NCBI GenBank assembly: GCA_015501055.1
Contig: JADNYV010000605.1
Span: forward strand, 1-20,293
Direction: 5' to 3'
Length of the DNA: 20,293 bases
Origin: Mucidula mucida
Lineage: Eukaryota > Basidiomycota > Agaricomycetes > Agaricales > Physalacriaceae
Under the pieces are notes generated by a model. The model saw only the letters and a program-made list of their open reading frames with translations. It did no database searches and was not told where the DNA came from. Positions 8,239 through 18,060 of the stretch are shown piece after piece; the stretch's first letter is position 1, and each line of letters opens with the position of its first letter. Made by a program: the position numbers and the translations under genes.

Positions 8239-10082
8239 ATGCCGTCTACGCGTGTGAAAATCAGGCCCTCTCAGCCAATGCACATCGCGGTGCCGGTGGC
8301 TGCACCAGGTCCACTGCCCACTTCGGCTTTACGCGCAGGCGATACACGCTTCCCATTTCTGCCGCCGCCGCGCTCCACAGCTCTTTTGCGTAAAGCTGAA
8401 ACTGCGCTTATGACGGCCGCCACCGTTTCGCCATTGTATGTTATTTCGTTGCTTCTTGCGTTTCTTGAAGCTGAACATAACAAGGCCGAGCCTCAGGTCA
8501 AGCGACTTGAATTCGCTGGACACGAAGTTTGGTAGTTCAAAGTACGTCGATACAATTCAACGTGCGAACGAGAGGTTAGTCTTTTGTGTCAATGGCAGTG
8601 GATATTTTCTGAACTCTCTGCCTTAGCACCGTTCCCACAAGTGATAGCGAAGCGAATACAAGTTTGAACTCTTCCTTTGTGAGCGAAGGAGGTAAGATGA
8701 ACTTTGACTATGTCAAAATGAGGTTTGTTCTGTTTCATTTTGATTGTCTGTCCATGTTCTTGAACGACGGCGTTATAGATCTCGATATTTCGCGCCTCTG
8801 AACAAGGAAGTTTCGGGTCACCCAGAAAGTTTGCCTGGACTTGATGTTGAACAAACTTCAGTCGCCTCGCCAAATTCTGACATGATCGATGTCCATGTCT
8901 GTTGAGTTTCACTACCCATCCACGCTGCCTAATCATCCTTCTTCTAGCTGCTTCGTGACCGACCATCTAGCCATATTCCTTCCTCGAGCGATTACGTCTG
9001 CCTCAAATGCGAGAAATCATTCCGCTTCAAAGAAAGTCTCTATCAGCACCAAGAAGACAAAGGTTGCCGCCATCCGACGGGTTTAAGCTGCGTCCAGTGT
9101 CACGAAGTCTTTCCGAGTCTCCCCAAACTACGCGTGCATGGCAACGTACATCCCGCTGCCATATCCTACAGCTGCTGGGAATGCGACAAATTGTTCGCGG
9201 CGAGGCACACGCTGCGCCCGCATGTCAAGACTCATAAACGTACCCGGAATACGGCTGTGATGTGTAAATCGTGTTGTCGCGAGTTCGGGACGAAGGAAGA
9301 TGTCCAGCAGCACCAGAGGGCGAAACGTCATTTCGGGATGCAGACCATCGTCAGGGCTCCTCCTACCAGTGTGGTGGATGTGCTGGTACTGGCGCCGCAT
9401 GCGAAGACCTTGGCAAGTAGTATTGGGGTGCCGGCGGTTCAAGTGTCGTGGTTCGTTCTCTTTTCTTGATATTTATGAGTCTGTTCTGACTATTACTCTT
9501 TTATACAGCGCCAGTGAAGAACTCGCGACAGGAGAACACGAATCTAGGGCACAATCAGATGCGCAGAGCGGCGCAATTGCTGTTCCTGTTAGTGTAACTT
9601 CATTTCCTATTTACTACTCGTCGTGAGTCCTACTTACACTCATGATAGGCCACTAGAACCGCGTCGGTCAGTACGTTTGGCTGTGATCAGTGCAGCCGAA
9701 GCTTCCCAGAGATTGGCCGCTTGGACCAGCACCGGCAGGATGCTCATAAGCCTAAGGATAGCCCCAAGGAGAAAGAGAATCGCTTTGAGAAGACGGAAAT
9801 CCTGGACATGGAGGATGAGCACACATACTTACAGTGCGCGTTATGCGCTGGGTGGCTGTGTGGGCGCAAGAGCTACATTGAGGTGGGTTTCTGTTACTTT
9901 ACGTTGCTGATCACTGAACTGCATTGTTGTAGCACCATATGGAGACCCATCCGCCGCGTGAGCTCAGTGCGAAGGAGTGGCAGTTTCTCAGTGAAAGCCA
10001 TTCAACGTCAAGCTCGGGCTTTTCGTCTTTAATCTCATCGGTGTGTACTCCAAATCAGCCTTTCGAAGCAATCTCAGTCTGA
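8239..10082 (+). CDS. C2H2 zinc-finger protein, six fingers, 8 exons
   Basis: Model: 8239-8435, 8485-8574, 8627-8722, 8779-8896, 8948-9450, 9509-9587, 9649-9882 and 9933-10082, all in frame, 488 aa. The N-terminal ~180 residues are Ser/Pro-rich and disordered-looking. Fingers: (1) C185-x2-C188-x12-H201 with C207/H209 as last ligand (atypical), (2) C215/C218/H231/H235, (3) C243/C246/H259/H263, (4) C273/C276/H289/H295, (5) C373/C376/H389/H394, (6) C424/C427 with H440 or H441 and H445. The fourth is followed by ~75 residues of linker before the last two. Finger 6 is split by the final intron (9883-9932). The likely role is nucleic-acid binding in the nucleus, perhaps transcriptional; targets are unknown. 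Weakest points are the first exon, the donor GTTTGT at 8723 and the donor GTCTGT at 8897; exons from 8948 onward are solid. Confidence 0.78.
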
Positions 10083-10544
10083 CATGGTTGGTAGGCGTTT
10101 TCATCTCCGAGTTGGCAGGATGTGGCACTTGATAGCGGATATTCTAGGCCTGCATCGGTGGCTGGATATCGGAGATCAAAGGCATTGGGTGTTTATCGCG
10201 AACTCGGGTTTTGTGCAACAATCAATGTATTTGTAATTTTAAGAGACGGTGAATCAAATATTTGTCTTGCATCATTTGTCACTACAGTTTCATGGTCAGG
10301 ATACCCGATTGTGAAGCGGCGCCTCGTTCTTGCTGAGCTAATGTGGCGCAGTGACCATAACTTTTTCCCGACCACAAAGTAATATTGACGACTCTTAGAA
10401 AGAAGAACATGATCCATTGTTAGGCGATCTCGTTATAACACCACTTGGACTATTTACACTGTACAAACCGATGAAAAAAGAGAGAATGATAATGTATGCG
10501 TCGTAGAGTATAACAGCAACCCGAGGTTTCCGACAGCCACTCAG
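10083..10544. other. Convergent intergenic region
   Basis: This lies between the 3' ends of the zinc-finger gene and the minus-strand 208-aa gene. It presumably holds both 3'UTRs. I see no gene, repeat or RNA in it. Confidence 0.5.
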
Positions 10545-11171
10545 TCATGCCGAGCCGAATATTATGGGTAACAACGTAGATAACGCGGATTTGGATGCGG
10601 CGGCCTTCAATCCTTGGCTGTGGGCGCTACCTGTGTTACTATTGCTTGTGGATCCTATCGGTGAGCTGGATGCTGATGGAACACAAGCCGCCGCTGCGGT
10701 TGCCGGGACGGGTTTCAAAACTGCGAGTAGAAGTAGCGAGGCGTGCCATACTCGGAAAAGATCCTCTGGCAGCCCTCTGTAACGAGCGGCAGCCTCCTGA
10801 ACTGTCTCTTCAGGATGTAAGGAAAACGACAGCGCTGCAAGAGCCTGAGATGCAGTCTTCTCGCTAACCACCCGAGCCGTGCCGACGTATAACGCGCCAT
10901 CGCGGACTTGAGCTGTGTCGATGAGCTGCTGGATGCTCTGCTTTGCGTAGATGACTCTGTTCTGAGCTAAGACAGCAAAATAGATCAAGTTGTATTCGGG
11001 TTCGGTGAGGACGAGGTCGCGGTTCTCGGTGGATTCAGAGATGAATTCGTGCACATCGAGAGAGGCGAGTGCGCGGCGGGCTATCATGTTGGGCGGGCGC
11101 AGCAGGACATAGCTAGCAGTGTTCTGGAGGGTATGAGGTCTAGCTGAGGTCTTGCGAGGGTGTCTTGGCAT
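10545..11171 (-). CDS. Unrecognised protein, 208 aa
   Basis: The ATG at 11171 gives MPRHPRKTSARPHTL, a basic N-terminus. A helical-looking core follows (SLDVHEFISESTENRDLVL, YNLIYFAVLAQNRVIYA, SIQQLIDTAQV, ASQALAALSFSL), then a hydrophobic patch WHASLLLLAVLKPV and a Ser/Ala-rich low-complexity tail. I do not recognise a family. The hydrophobic patch and tail may be an artefact of an unspliced intron: a donor GTATGG lies just after 'DLFR' and a CAG about 60 bases on, which would give a shorter C-terminus. A TATA box sits at 11344-11351, and a plausible 5'UTR intron (donor GTATGT near 11224, acceptor TATAG just before the ATG) would separate promoter and start. It lies downstream of the coiled-coil gene on the same strand. 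Confidence 0.6.
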   Translation of the reverse strand: MPRHPRKTSARPHTLQNTASYVLLRPPNMIARRALASLDVHEFISESTENRDLVLTEPEYNLIYFAVLAQNRVIYAKQSIQQLIDTAQVRDGALYVGTARVVSEKTASQALAALSFSLHPEETVQEAAARYRGLPEDLFRVWHASLLLLAVLKPVPATAAAACVPSASSSPIGSTSNSNTGSAHSQGLKAAASKSALSTLLPIIFGSA

Positions 11172-11342
11172 TCTGCTATAACGATTAGTTCGATAAGAAG
11201 ACGATTTAAGATGGACATACGCGGCGAAGATTGCGCGTAGATGAAGGTAGGAAGGAAGCCGCGACGGGGACACGTGCACGTGGCGCGACTTGTCCGGCAA
11301 CCATCATTTGCCACATCCTCGCCACGCCTACGATGGATATCC

Positions 11343-11352
11343 AATTATATAG
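11343..11352 (-). promoter_or_regulatory. TATA box of the 208-aa gene
   Basis: CTATATAATT on the minus strand, 172 bases before the ATG and only 23 bases downstream of the coiled-coil gene's stop codon. The same decamer precedes that gene at 12310-12319. Confidence 0.55.
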
Positions 11353-11374
11353 GATGAACAGCACTATCGGTGAA

Positions 11375-12250
11375 TCAATCTACATCAATTGCCATTTCGG
11401 TCTTTGCCCCAATACTCATCATCTTCTCGTATCTCTCCTCGATATCTTCCAGGACGATAACATGGTCTGCAACCGCGTCTTCCAAATCTTCATCTTTATC
11501 CTCATAAAGAATCTTATCCAGATGTTGTCTTTCCTTCTTTATTGTGTTGTACTCCTGCATCGAAAACAGGCGTCGCTCTCGCCGCTCGCGTTCCACGAGA
11601 CCGCGAAGAGCTTATTTCGTGTCGTCAGATGGGAAATCAAGGTAGGAATGGAAAGACACACCGACCACTTTACTCCGCGACCGCTTCTTGGTATGCTCGA
11701 GCTCTCGGCAGAGCTTTTTCGATGCCTCTATAACACGACCTTTAGACAGCTCCGAGTCGACTTGATAACTCCCATGTACCCAAAGCTTGATCCCGCGCTT
11801 CTTCAGCAGCCTGTAGGTCCCCTTCGTACACCTCCAGTTCCGCGCTCAGCTCCTCGTTTCGATGTCGCAGTTCCTTGTTTACTAGGCGGCAGTCAGATGT
11901 TTGACTTGCTTCCTCACATGCATAGTAGGCGCACATTTCTGATTTACCTCTGCCGATTGCTGATGGACTATCCTCTTTCTCAGCCGATGTACAAAGCTTA
12001 TAAAAAGAAAAAACTCACTGTACACTTGCAGCTGTAAGGCCTGTATCACTTTCTGCATCTCTGTGCCCTCTTCACTCGAAGACGCGCCGCAGGGAGTCGT
12101 ACTTGTCCCGGATACGGAAGGAGATTCGGGTGCGTCGTAATAGCTGGCGCCAGCCAGCGTGGTTCCAGGGAAACATGGATAATCGTACGCAAGGTCGTAT
12201 GGGTGATATGCGGCCCATCCTTCGACGCCGTCGTCCTGTTGTATGGACAT
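11375..12250 (-). CDS. Coiled-coil protein of unknown function, 211 aa
   Basis: Four exons: 12250-12019, 11881-11780, 11727-11662 and 11610-11375, all phase-1 junctions, ending in TGA. Residues 1-64 (MSIQQDDGVEGWAAYHPYD onward) are Tyr/Ser/Pro-rich and probably disordered. From about residue 65 to 125 there is a heptad pattern of V/L/N/L/Y at a and d positions (EMQKVIQALQLQ, NEELSAELEVYEGD, EASKKLCRELE), then a basic stretch (KKRSRSK). A second charged helix (ERERRERRLF, KKERQHLDKILYED, LEDIEERYEKMM) ends with an acidic tail. The first intron is long for the window (137 nt). Joining directly across it keeps the heptad register, while a 12-nt micro-exon alternative would break it. It is a plausible oligomerising or scaffold protein; I do not recognise a family, and it lacks a bZIP basic region. 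Confidence 0.75.
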
Positions 12251-12650
12251 GCTGGTTTCCGATCCGTTGAATGGGGAGATAGAATTAGAGACCTTGTATG
12301 TGGCACTTTAATTATATAGCTGCCACGCACGCAGATTGCGACGATCGGCGAGAGAGAGGAAGTTGACAGGCAACATGCTGATGCTAACTAGAGGCTATTT
12401 AACAGCATCCTTTCAATCACGTTGTCACGCGAGTCCGCTGATGAGCATCAAGTCGTTTATGTGATCTCCGTGCGCGTGTACGCGTCGGCGATTTTCAGGC
12501 TACATGTGGACAAATCGATTCCGGTCATGAGTGGGTAACTGTGGGGGATTATAAAGCGCGGGGATGCTAAATTGTGCCGATTGATTTTGGTGGACTATTT
12601 AGGTTATAAAAGATCATAGATGGTGGAGGTAACCACCAAATCCAGCCGCC
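12251..12650. promoter_or_regulatory. Divergent promoter region
   Basis: About 400 bp separate the ATGs of the coiled-coil gene (minus) and the GNAT-like gene (plus). A TATA element is present on each side: CTATATAATT on the minus strand (12310-12319) and TATAAAAG on the plus strand (12605-12612). The middle is unassigned. Confidence 0.55.
12605..12612 (+). promoter_or_regulatory. TATA box of the GNAT-like gene
   Basis: TATAAAAG, 39 bases before the ATG at 12651. An earlier ATG at 12620 is too close to this box to lie in the mRNA, which supports the downstream start. Confidence 0.6.
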
Positions 12651-13536
12651 ATGGTTGCGCAAGAAAGGTGAGCATTCAATGCATTTTCTTATCCATTGCG
12701 ACTGAGTACGCCACTAGGCACCTCGATCAAACGATAGTCTCGTACCATCACAGACCTTCAATGGAGATGTCCGTGGGTGACTGTAGGAGATTTATTAGCG
12801 AGCTGCGTCAAGTGGCGGCAAAGTCATTCCAGATCGATGAACACCATTTACCGAGTTATCAGTGTCTTTCCTTGGAGAACCCCGTGAAATCGCTTGCGGA
12901 CAAGGTCATCGTTTGTGTTCGGATACAGGACACTGGCAATATGATCGCGTTTACTTCTGCTGTATTGGTGAGCAAACTTAGTTCGACTCAAAAATGCAAT
13001 GTTCTCATATTCCAAGTTATCTATCCCGTCTCTTCCAGACCCCGTGCTTCATCTCGGATTGACTTGCATCGTTCCTTCGGCGTTATCTCATGGACTCACC
13101 AAGATGCTCGTAGGCTCGATCGCGAGACACTATCTTGTAGCGTATCCTCACCAACCGGTGTGGGTCTCGAACCTTGCTGCCGTTGTTTCATCGTTGGGAA
13201 ATATTGCGATTTTCATGGACGAGGTGTATCCATCTCCACGGCATCGTGTCCCGCCTACTCCCACGCATACGCTTATCGCTAAAGCAATCGTTGAGACACC
13301 AGCGTTGAGGGAATCCATGTATCTCAGGGAGGATGTCCCATTTGACTGGGATGCGTCTGTTTTCCGGGAGTGTTAAAGGGACTGTGTTTGAGAAGGAAGG
13401 CGGGACACATAGGAACGAGGCGCTGAATTCGTTTTATCGAGGTTTGATGGATTTTGAGAGGGGAGATGAGGTCTTTCAGGTTGCGCATTTTTCTCTGGAG
13501 ACTCTTGAGAGGTTTCTTTTAAAGACCAGGTTGTGA
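12651..13536 (+). pseudogene. GNAT-like fungal hypothetical protein, frameshifted near the 3' end
   Basis: The start is in a strong Kozak context (gccgccATGG). Exons 12651-12667, 12718-12967 and 13017 onward join in frame, with 48-50-nt introns. The core LHLGLTCIVPSALSHGLTKM, then WVSNLAAVVSSLGNIAIF and EVYPSPRHR, resembles a family of fungal hypothetical proteins related to acyl-CoA N-acyltransferases; I recall this family only loosely. After VPFDWDASVFR the frame closes at TAA 13374. The next frame carries straight on with SVKGTVFEKEGGTHRNEALN, then FYRGLMDFERGDEVFQVAHF, and stops at 13536. The break is at about 13366-13370 (ccgggagtg) and looks like loss of two bases. The partial copy at 17801 still has 'ggggcag' at this spot, supporting that reading. 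The product is either a protein truncated by about 55 residues or an assembly error. Confidence 0.7.
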
Positions 13537-13725
13537 TGTTCTTGTTGAAAGGTTTAAAGGGACTGTTGTCAATATACGGTGATCGCTGTAAGAGGACTCC
13601 AAGCCCAGGTCGAACATCTAGATGCAGTACTTATCCGACTCGACAACAGCTATACCTATACAGTCCGAGTAGCACCACAACCTTCAAGCCGTGTATATAC
13701 GAAACCTATCTATGCCAGTGCCAAT
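13170..13725 (+). repeat. Segmental duplication, copy 1 (3' half of the GNAT-like gene plus flank)
   Basis: From 'aaccttgctgcc' through the gene end and on into the 3' flank ('cgacaacagctatacc', 'cagtccgagtag'), this matches about 17801-18275 in the same orientation. The match continues past the coding part, so it is a DNA duplication and not only a gene-family resemblance. Confidence 0.75.
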
Positions 13726-13934
13726 ATGTCCACGTGTAGATCAAGTTAAGCGGCCACGTGTTGAAGTGCGTCTTGATTTAGTACCATCACCACGATTGTA
13801 CGTGTCGAGTTGACGACGAAGTTTGTGACACCTTTGACTCGCGCTTGACAGGCTAGCACCATATAACATTGACTCCCCCCTGCGTCGCTTTCTCGAGACA
13901 CTTGGCTAATCCACATTTTTAGAGCAAGTTGTCA
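13537..13934. other. Intergenic region before F-box gene C
   Basis: The first ~190 bases belong to the duplicated segment. Upstream of the F-box ATG, a weak TATA-like 'atataac' at 13861-13867 precedes a C-run and a pyrimidine-rich leader. Nothing else is seen. Confidence 0.45.
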
Positions 13935-15618
13935 ATGGTACGTCTTACCCTCACGAACCTCTCCTTTCAATTTTAATCACGATGTCTAGGAGGCGCCACA
14001 CTGCTCAACTTGCCGCTGTCAATCGACGCCAATCTCTTTCGAAACGCCAGAACTACCTGATGCTGTGAAAGATCATACCCTTTCCAACGAGCCTCCATCT
14101 GCTTCCGACATGCACATGTTGCGCGAGTACAGGCTCTCACTTGATCCATACCTCACACGTCTTGATACGGAGATATCCGCTCTGTCTGCTGTGCAGGAGC
14201 AACTCCAAAAAGAGCTTGATCTCAGAAAAGCAACACTTGATGCGCTTCGAATAGAGCGGCGAGTACTAGAAGAGCGCCTACAAAGCATTTCCGGTGCTCT
14301 CTCTCCTCTTCGCCGTTTGCCTTACGAGATCATACAGGAAATATTCCTATGCACTTTGGCGCATTCCCGTGAGCCTGACTATACGTGGTTTAATGTTTTT
14401 GATCGCGAGGACTCCCTTTGGACCGTCCGTCGCGTTTGCCATAAATGGCGCACGGCTTCTCAATATCCACATATCTGGACGGGCCTACGAATCTCATGGA
14501 CAGGTTCAGGAAACCTGTCCATGTTTAGAGCCGTGTTTGGTCGCTCTTGCTCGTTACCACTCCGAATATATTTCGAATGGGGTGACCCTCACAACTACAG
14601 AAGTCGTTTTGGTCGCACCGTTCTCGATGAACTCGTAAAGCACTCAGAGCGGTGGCAGTACGCTTCCTTGCAATGCGTAGATTTCATATTGCCTCGGCCC
14701 ATCTCGACTCTTCGTGGAAGGCTACCGAAGTTAGAGGAACTCAACTTTCACCCTTGGGATTTAAGGCGTAATGATTACATTGAAGATGGTCATCCTTTCG
14801 AAATTACTCCTTTATTGACAAAGGCGATTATACTTCGTGCAGTTGTCAAGCTCAATTACTCCCGCCTTGAATCGTTCACCTCGACCGCGTCTACACCGAC
14901 GGCGTTCAAGGTTCTTGTGTCATCACCCTTCCTCACCTACCTAGAAAATCATTCGAGGGCAGCCTCCAATGACGACTCGCCTCAAGCCAAAAGTCGATAC
15001 CTTCACTCCCGTCTGAACACGTTGTTGCTTGAGCAGTGCTCTCAGCTCAACCTGTTCACCCTCCCCAATCTCCAACATCTCGAGGCCGGACCAACATTTG
15101 CCAGCGAACTATTCCCTTCACTCCCAATCATTTACCAGTTCCTGCACGTTTCCCGATGCTCGCTCTTGTCGTTGGCCATCTACAACTGTCAACTGGGTTC
15201 CATGCCAGAGCTTCTCCAACTTGTTCCCAGACTACAAAGTCTTTCCATCAATATCAACGGCTATTCGATGGTGACAGAGGATGTCGCATCATCGAACGAG
15301 GCGCTGAGCGACCTCATAAACCGCTTGGCCGCCGAGGGCCCTGGACCTTCCAACGAGTTTATCCTTGTTCCAAAACTCCAATCCTTCGTGTTTGAATCCT
15401 CTCTTGAAGCTCCCTGGCGCTTTATGGATACGTCCATTGTGGATTTGATTCGTGCGCGGTCTGACATGAAATCGGTCTCGATCATCATCCATCCTGACTC
15501 TCTACTTCCTAATCTGTCGGACGATGATGTTGATTGCTTGCGCACTATTAAGAATGACGGATTCAATGTTTCGATTCTTAGGCAGGCGCAGTTTGAGAAT
15601 GGTAGCGTGCTCGTTTAA
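13935..15618 (+). CDS. F-box protein C with N-terminal coiled coil, 543 aa
   Basis: Exon 1 is only the ATG codon (13935-13937). The intron 13938-13989 (GTACGT..TCTAG) puts the reading directly in frame with the long exon 13990-15618, starting MEAPHCSTCRCQSTPISFE. An upstream in-exon ATG at 13982 would hit a stop. Residues ~55-103 form a coiled coil (LTRLDTEISALSAVQEQLQ, then LRIERRVLEERLQS). Residues ~108-165 are an F-box-like domain (PLRRLPYEIIQEIFLCTL, VRRVCHKWRTASQYPHIW). The rest is a Leu-rich irregular repeat domain (RLPKLEELNF, FTLPNLQHLE, VPRLQSLSINI). This is the standard layout of large expanded agaricomycete F-box families; by family it would be an SCF adaptor of unknown substrate. 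A small Cys cluster (C6, C9, C11) at the start is unusual. It is not a close copy of the other F-box pair. Confidence 0.85.
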
Positions 15619-16013
15619 AAAGTGCTTATCATATATGAATACCTGTACATACTTGATCCTCCTGAAAGTATATGATGGCAGGTTCAATACGGATTTTTAT
15701 GTCTATTCCTGTTGTCTGCCTCCGCAACTCAAGGTTTACGAGAGTAATCCTACTCTGGAACGCGTTGAGAGCTGTTGATACGCGAAAGACGATCTTTGGG
15801 TTGAGATGCTCTTACAAATTGTACTTACTGGCCCATGTCGTCGCCTGCTTCACTGTTAGTCGTGCCCCACTATCCTCAATTCCCGGCATCAACCTTGTAG
15901 AAGCCATATTCACCTTGTCCTCTGACTAGAGCCGACTCGTTGGGACGTGTGCTGCAGCGCTCACCTGCTCGGTGCTCACATCGGCGTGGCCCGATTCCGG
16001 CCCGGTTATCTGC
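15619..16013. other. Intergenic region
   Basis: 3' flank of F-box gene C and 5' flank of the mutarotase gene. I see no gene, repeat or RNA. Confidence 0.5.
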
Positions 16014-16021
16014 TATATAAA
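16014..16021 (+). promoter_or_regulatory. TATA box of the mutarotase gene
   Basis: TATATAAA, 37 bases before the ATG at 16058. This implies a very short 5'UTR, or a later start site. Confidence 0.55.
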
Positions 16022-16057
16022 CCTCATCACATTTGATTGCAGGATGTGACCATTGCC

Positions 16058-16527
16058 ATGTCCGTCCCACACAGCACGCGCATCTGTCAAATCATTAAGG
16101 TCTGCCCCTTCGCTCCACGCAGCTTAATCTCCTCCGAATCATAAACATAGCTCAAACCATCTGCAGTCGCAGAGTACAAAGAATGCCATGCCGCGGTCTG
16201 GCCTGGTGTTCTTGTCGCACTTGAACGCGCGCATATCGTTGACTACTCCATCAACTATTATCCGCCGCTTGACCTTCTCATCGCCACAATGAAGTACACG
16301 GGAACGGACTATGAAGGTGACATGGCAAAGGTAGCGGAAGATCCCGAAACGCAGAGGTGGTGGAAAATGACAGACGGTATGCAAGAGAGCTTTGTTGACG
16401 GTGCTACAGGAAGTGGAGGTGAAATTCCTTGGTGGGCTGTAAGTGGTTATTTATCTTGATTTTCGAATACTCAGATCACATTTTTTAGAATGTTGAAGAA
16501 GTTTTTAGATTTGAAGGGAAACCATGA
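16058..16527 (+). CDS. L-rhamnose mutarotase-like protein, 122 aa
   Basis: Exons 16058-16099, 16151-16438 and 16489-16527 join in frame with 50-51-nt introns. The product starts MSVPHSTRICQIIK and ends NVEEVFRFEGKP. It shows the family pattern: K-P-x-x-x-x-EYKECHAAVWPGVL with the Tyr/His pair that in bacterial RhaM (YiiL) contact the sugar, a central IVDYSINYYPPLDLLIATMKY, then EDPETQRWWKMTDGMQ with the conserved Trp pair, and the C-terminal E-V-F strand. Family role: interconverts alpha and beta anomers of L-rhamnose (dimeric ferredoxin-like fold, no cofactor). The length matches the family (about 104-120 aa). No other rhamnose pathway gene is visible, so the physiological sugar is an inference. 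Confidence 0.85.
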
Positions 16528-16846
16528 ATTGTACAAGTTACTCAACATCCGAATCCTTGAAGTTCGAGCTCGAGATTCTTAGGTTCTACGAAGTGTCCAC
16601 CTTTGCCATAGTATCTAAGCGCCCTGTCCCCAAGCCCAATGCGGCTCACGGCCTCCTTGTTCCCTCGAGACGTTCTCTCAAAGTCCAATGCGCGCGTGTC
16701 AGACTGTGTCGCAGTGGCACGAGTTCATTGATTCTTTCCTTTTGCACTTCTGCAGAACACATCCTGTCGAAATTAGGTCTTCGCCTCACAGGTGTCCATT
16801 GCTTAATATTACTTCGACTCTTCGCTCATCTTCCGAGTCCACTACC
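16528..16846. other. Intergenic region
   Basis: Between the mutarotase stop and the next possible start codon. A CT-rich stretch (about 16811-16846) looks like a fungal 5' leader. No TATA box is evident. Confidence 0.4.
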
Positions 16847-17680
16847 ATGACCGCTTGCAATCTCTCCGCCATTTACGATATCAATTTTCGTGCTCTCCAG
16901 AAACAAGGTTCGGGAGTGTTGGTGACGCGCGCCTTTTCGCCACCAAGTAGTAGCTATTCGGGTAAGTAGGTCTTTGCGGGTTCACCTGTGGCGTGCGCTA
17001 GTAAATGGTTTCCTTGGGGCGCTCGTCTTTGGATCAGAGCTGCACAGCGTTCCCGGCAAACGTTGATTTCTTCACTGCCGACTTTGTCGAGATACATGAA
17101 GCAACACGCTTCGCAGAGGTTGGCTATTTTCATATGTTTCCGGAACCAATATTGTTTTACTAGCGCCTGCTAAGGAAGTATATAGTGAACCCTCAAGTGG
17201 CATTCGGACGTCGAGTTTGTCGATATTCATGCTTCGCCTGGTCGTCGAGAGCTGGCTGTCGCTGTACTGTAGGTAAGCTACTATCTTTGCCTACGCTGAT
17301 GGCGTCTGCACCTGACAATCGAGCAAGCTGGTGGAACCGACACAACCACCCCTGCCACTTCAGCGATAGAGCGACAGCCAAACGTGGTGGAGGGTTTACT
17401 CCATAGCCGGACGTTCTGGGAGCCGACAGTTCCGCCTGGAGGACAATACGAACCTCCTGAGGTGGGATCACCCTTCGTTTGGTATGCTGGCCTTGTTCCA
17501 GATAAAGGAAGATCCTCCGACACCAAGGAAATATTGGACGCGGCGTCGGATGGTCCTAAGCGTAGCTCGCGGTCATATGAATGGGTGTATCCTGATCGCC
17601 TGCTTTCGCTCTTTGATGCGAATCATGTAGCGATCATGTCTTTGAGCGCAAAGATATGCAAGTGCGCTGGAGGGTCTTGA
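16847..17680 (+). pseudogene. Unresolved multi-exon or decayed gene, family unknown
   Basis: An ATG after a CT-rich leader opens MTACNLSAIYDINFRALQKQ, followed by a donor GTAAGT at 16962. A phase-compatible acceptor at 17001 continues with NGFLGALVFGSELHSVPGK. Further protein-like pieces appear in differing frames (FTADFVEIHEATRFAE near 17075, WHSDVEFVDIHASPGRRELA near 17196, then RTFWEPTVPPGGQYEPPE and WVYPDRLLSLFDANHVAIM to a TGA at 17678-17680). Several candidate splice sites exist, for example GTAAGC near 17274 with an AAG acceptor near 17326. I could not find one path that joins all pieces in frame. It is either a multi-exon gene that I failed to parse or one broken by indels, as its downstream neighbour is. 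I recognise no domain. Confidence 0.35.
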
Positions 17681-17800
17681 ACTCCAGCTTCGTAGCGGAC
17701 GAAGACGACGCACGCCTACTAGCTTGTTCACAGTTCAGCGTGTGATAATCGAGTTATCCTACCGTTTCGATTCCTGTATCATGTAGCTCCGCTCTGTGCT

Positions 17801-18060
17801 AACCTTGCTGCCGTAGTTTCATCGTTGGGAATGTTGCGATTTTCATGGACGAGGTGTATCCATTTCGCGTCCCGCCACGCATAGGATTATCGCTAAAGCA
17901 ATCGTTTGGACACCGGCCTCGAGGGAATCGATGTATCTCAGGCCGGATGTCCCATTCGATTGGGATGCGTCCGTTTTCCGGGGCAGGAGATCTGTAATTC
18001 GAAGAGGGGACGGAGGTTCACGCATTATTTGGTGGAGACTTTTGAGAGGTTTCTTTAGAA
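17801..18060 (+). pseudogene. Fragment of the GNAT-like gene (3' part only)
   Basis: This matches 13170-13536 in the same orientation: 'gccgtagtttcatcgttggg', 'gattttcatggacgaggtg', 'cgctaaagcaatcg', 'gttttccgggg' and 'gagaggtttcttta' all recur. It lacks the first exons, has a one-base loss near 17830, and lacks about 75 bases between 'ttccgg' and 'gagactt' compared with the main copy. It cannot encode the protein. At the point where the main copy is frameshifted it keeps two extra bases (ggggcag), probably the ancestral state. Confidence 0.75.

Noticed and set aside
8889..8900. Short alternative first exon (ATG at 8889) for the zinc-finger gene
   Set aside because: It also splices in frame to 8948, giving 325 aa. 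But upstream exons from 8239 join in frame with good introns and continue straight into it, so the longer model is preferred.
8589..8966. 125-codon minus-strand frame
   Set aside because: It lies opposite exons 3-4 and introns of the zinc-finger gene, whose plus-strand exons join in frame. Likely a shadow.
11375..11936. bZIP transcription factor call for the coiled-coil gene
   Set aside because: There is a heptad repeat but no basic DNA-binding region with the conserved Asn/Arg pattern directly before it.
12620..13282. 220-codon plus-strand frame starting at 12620
   Set aside because: Its start is only 8 bases after the TATA box, and it reads through two introns with good GT..AG sites. The spliced model from 12651 preserves the protein family pattern better.
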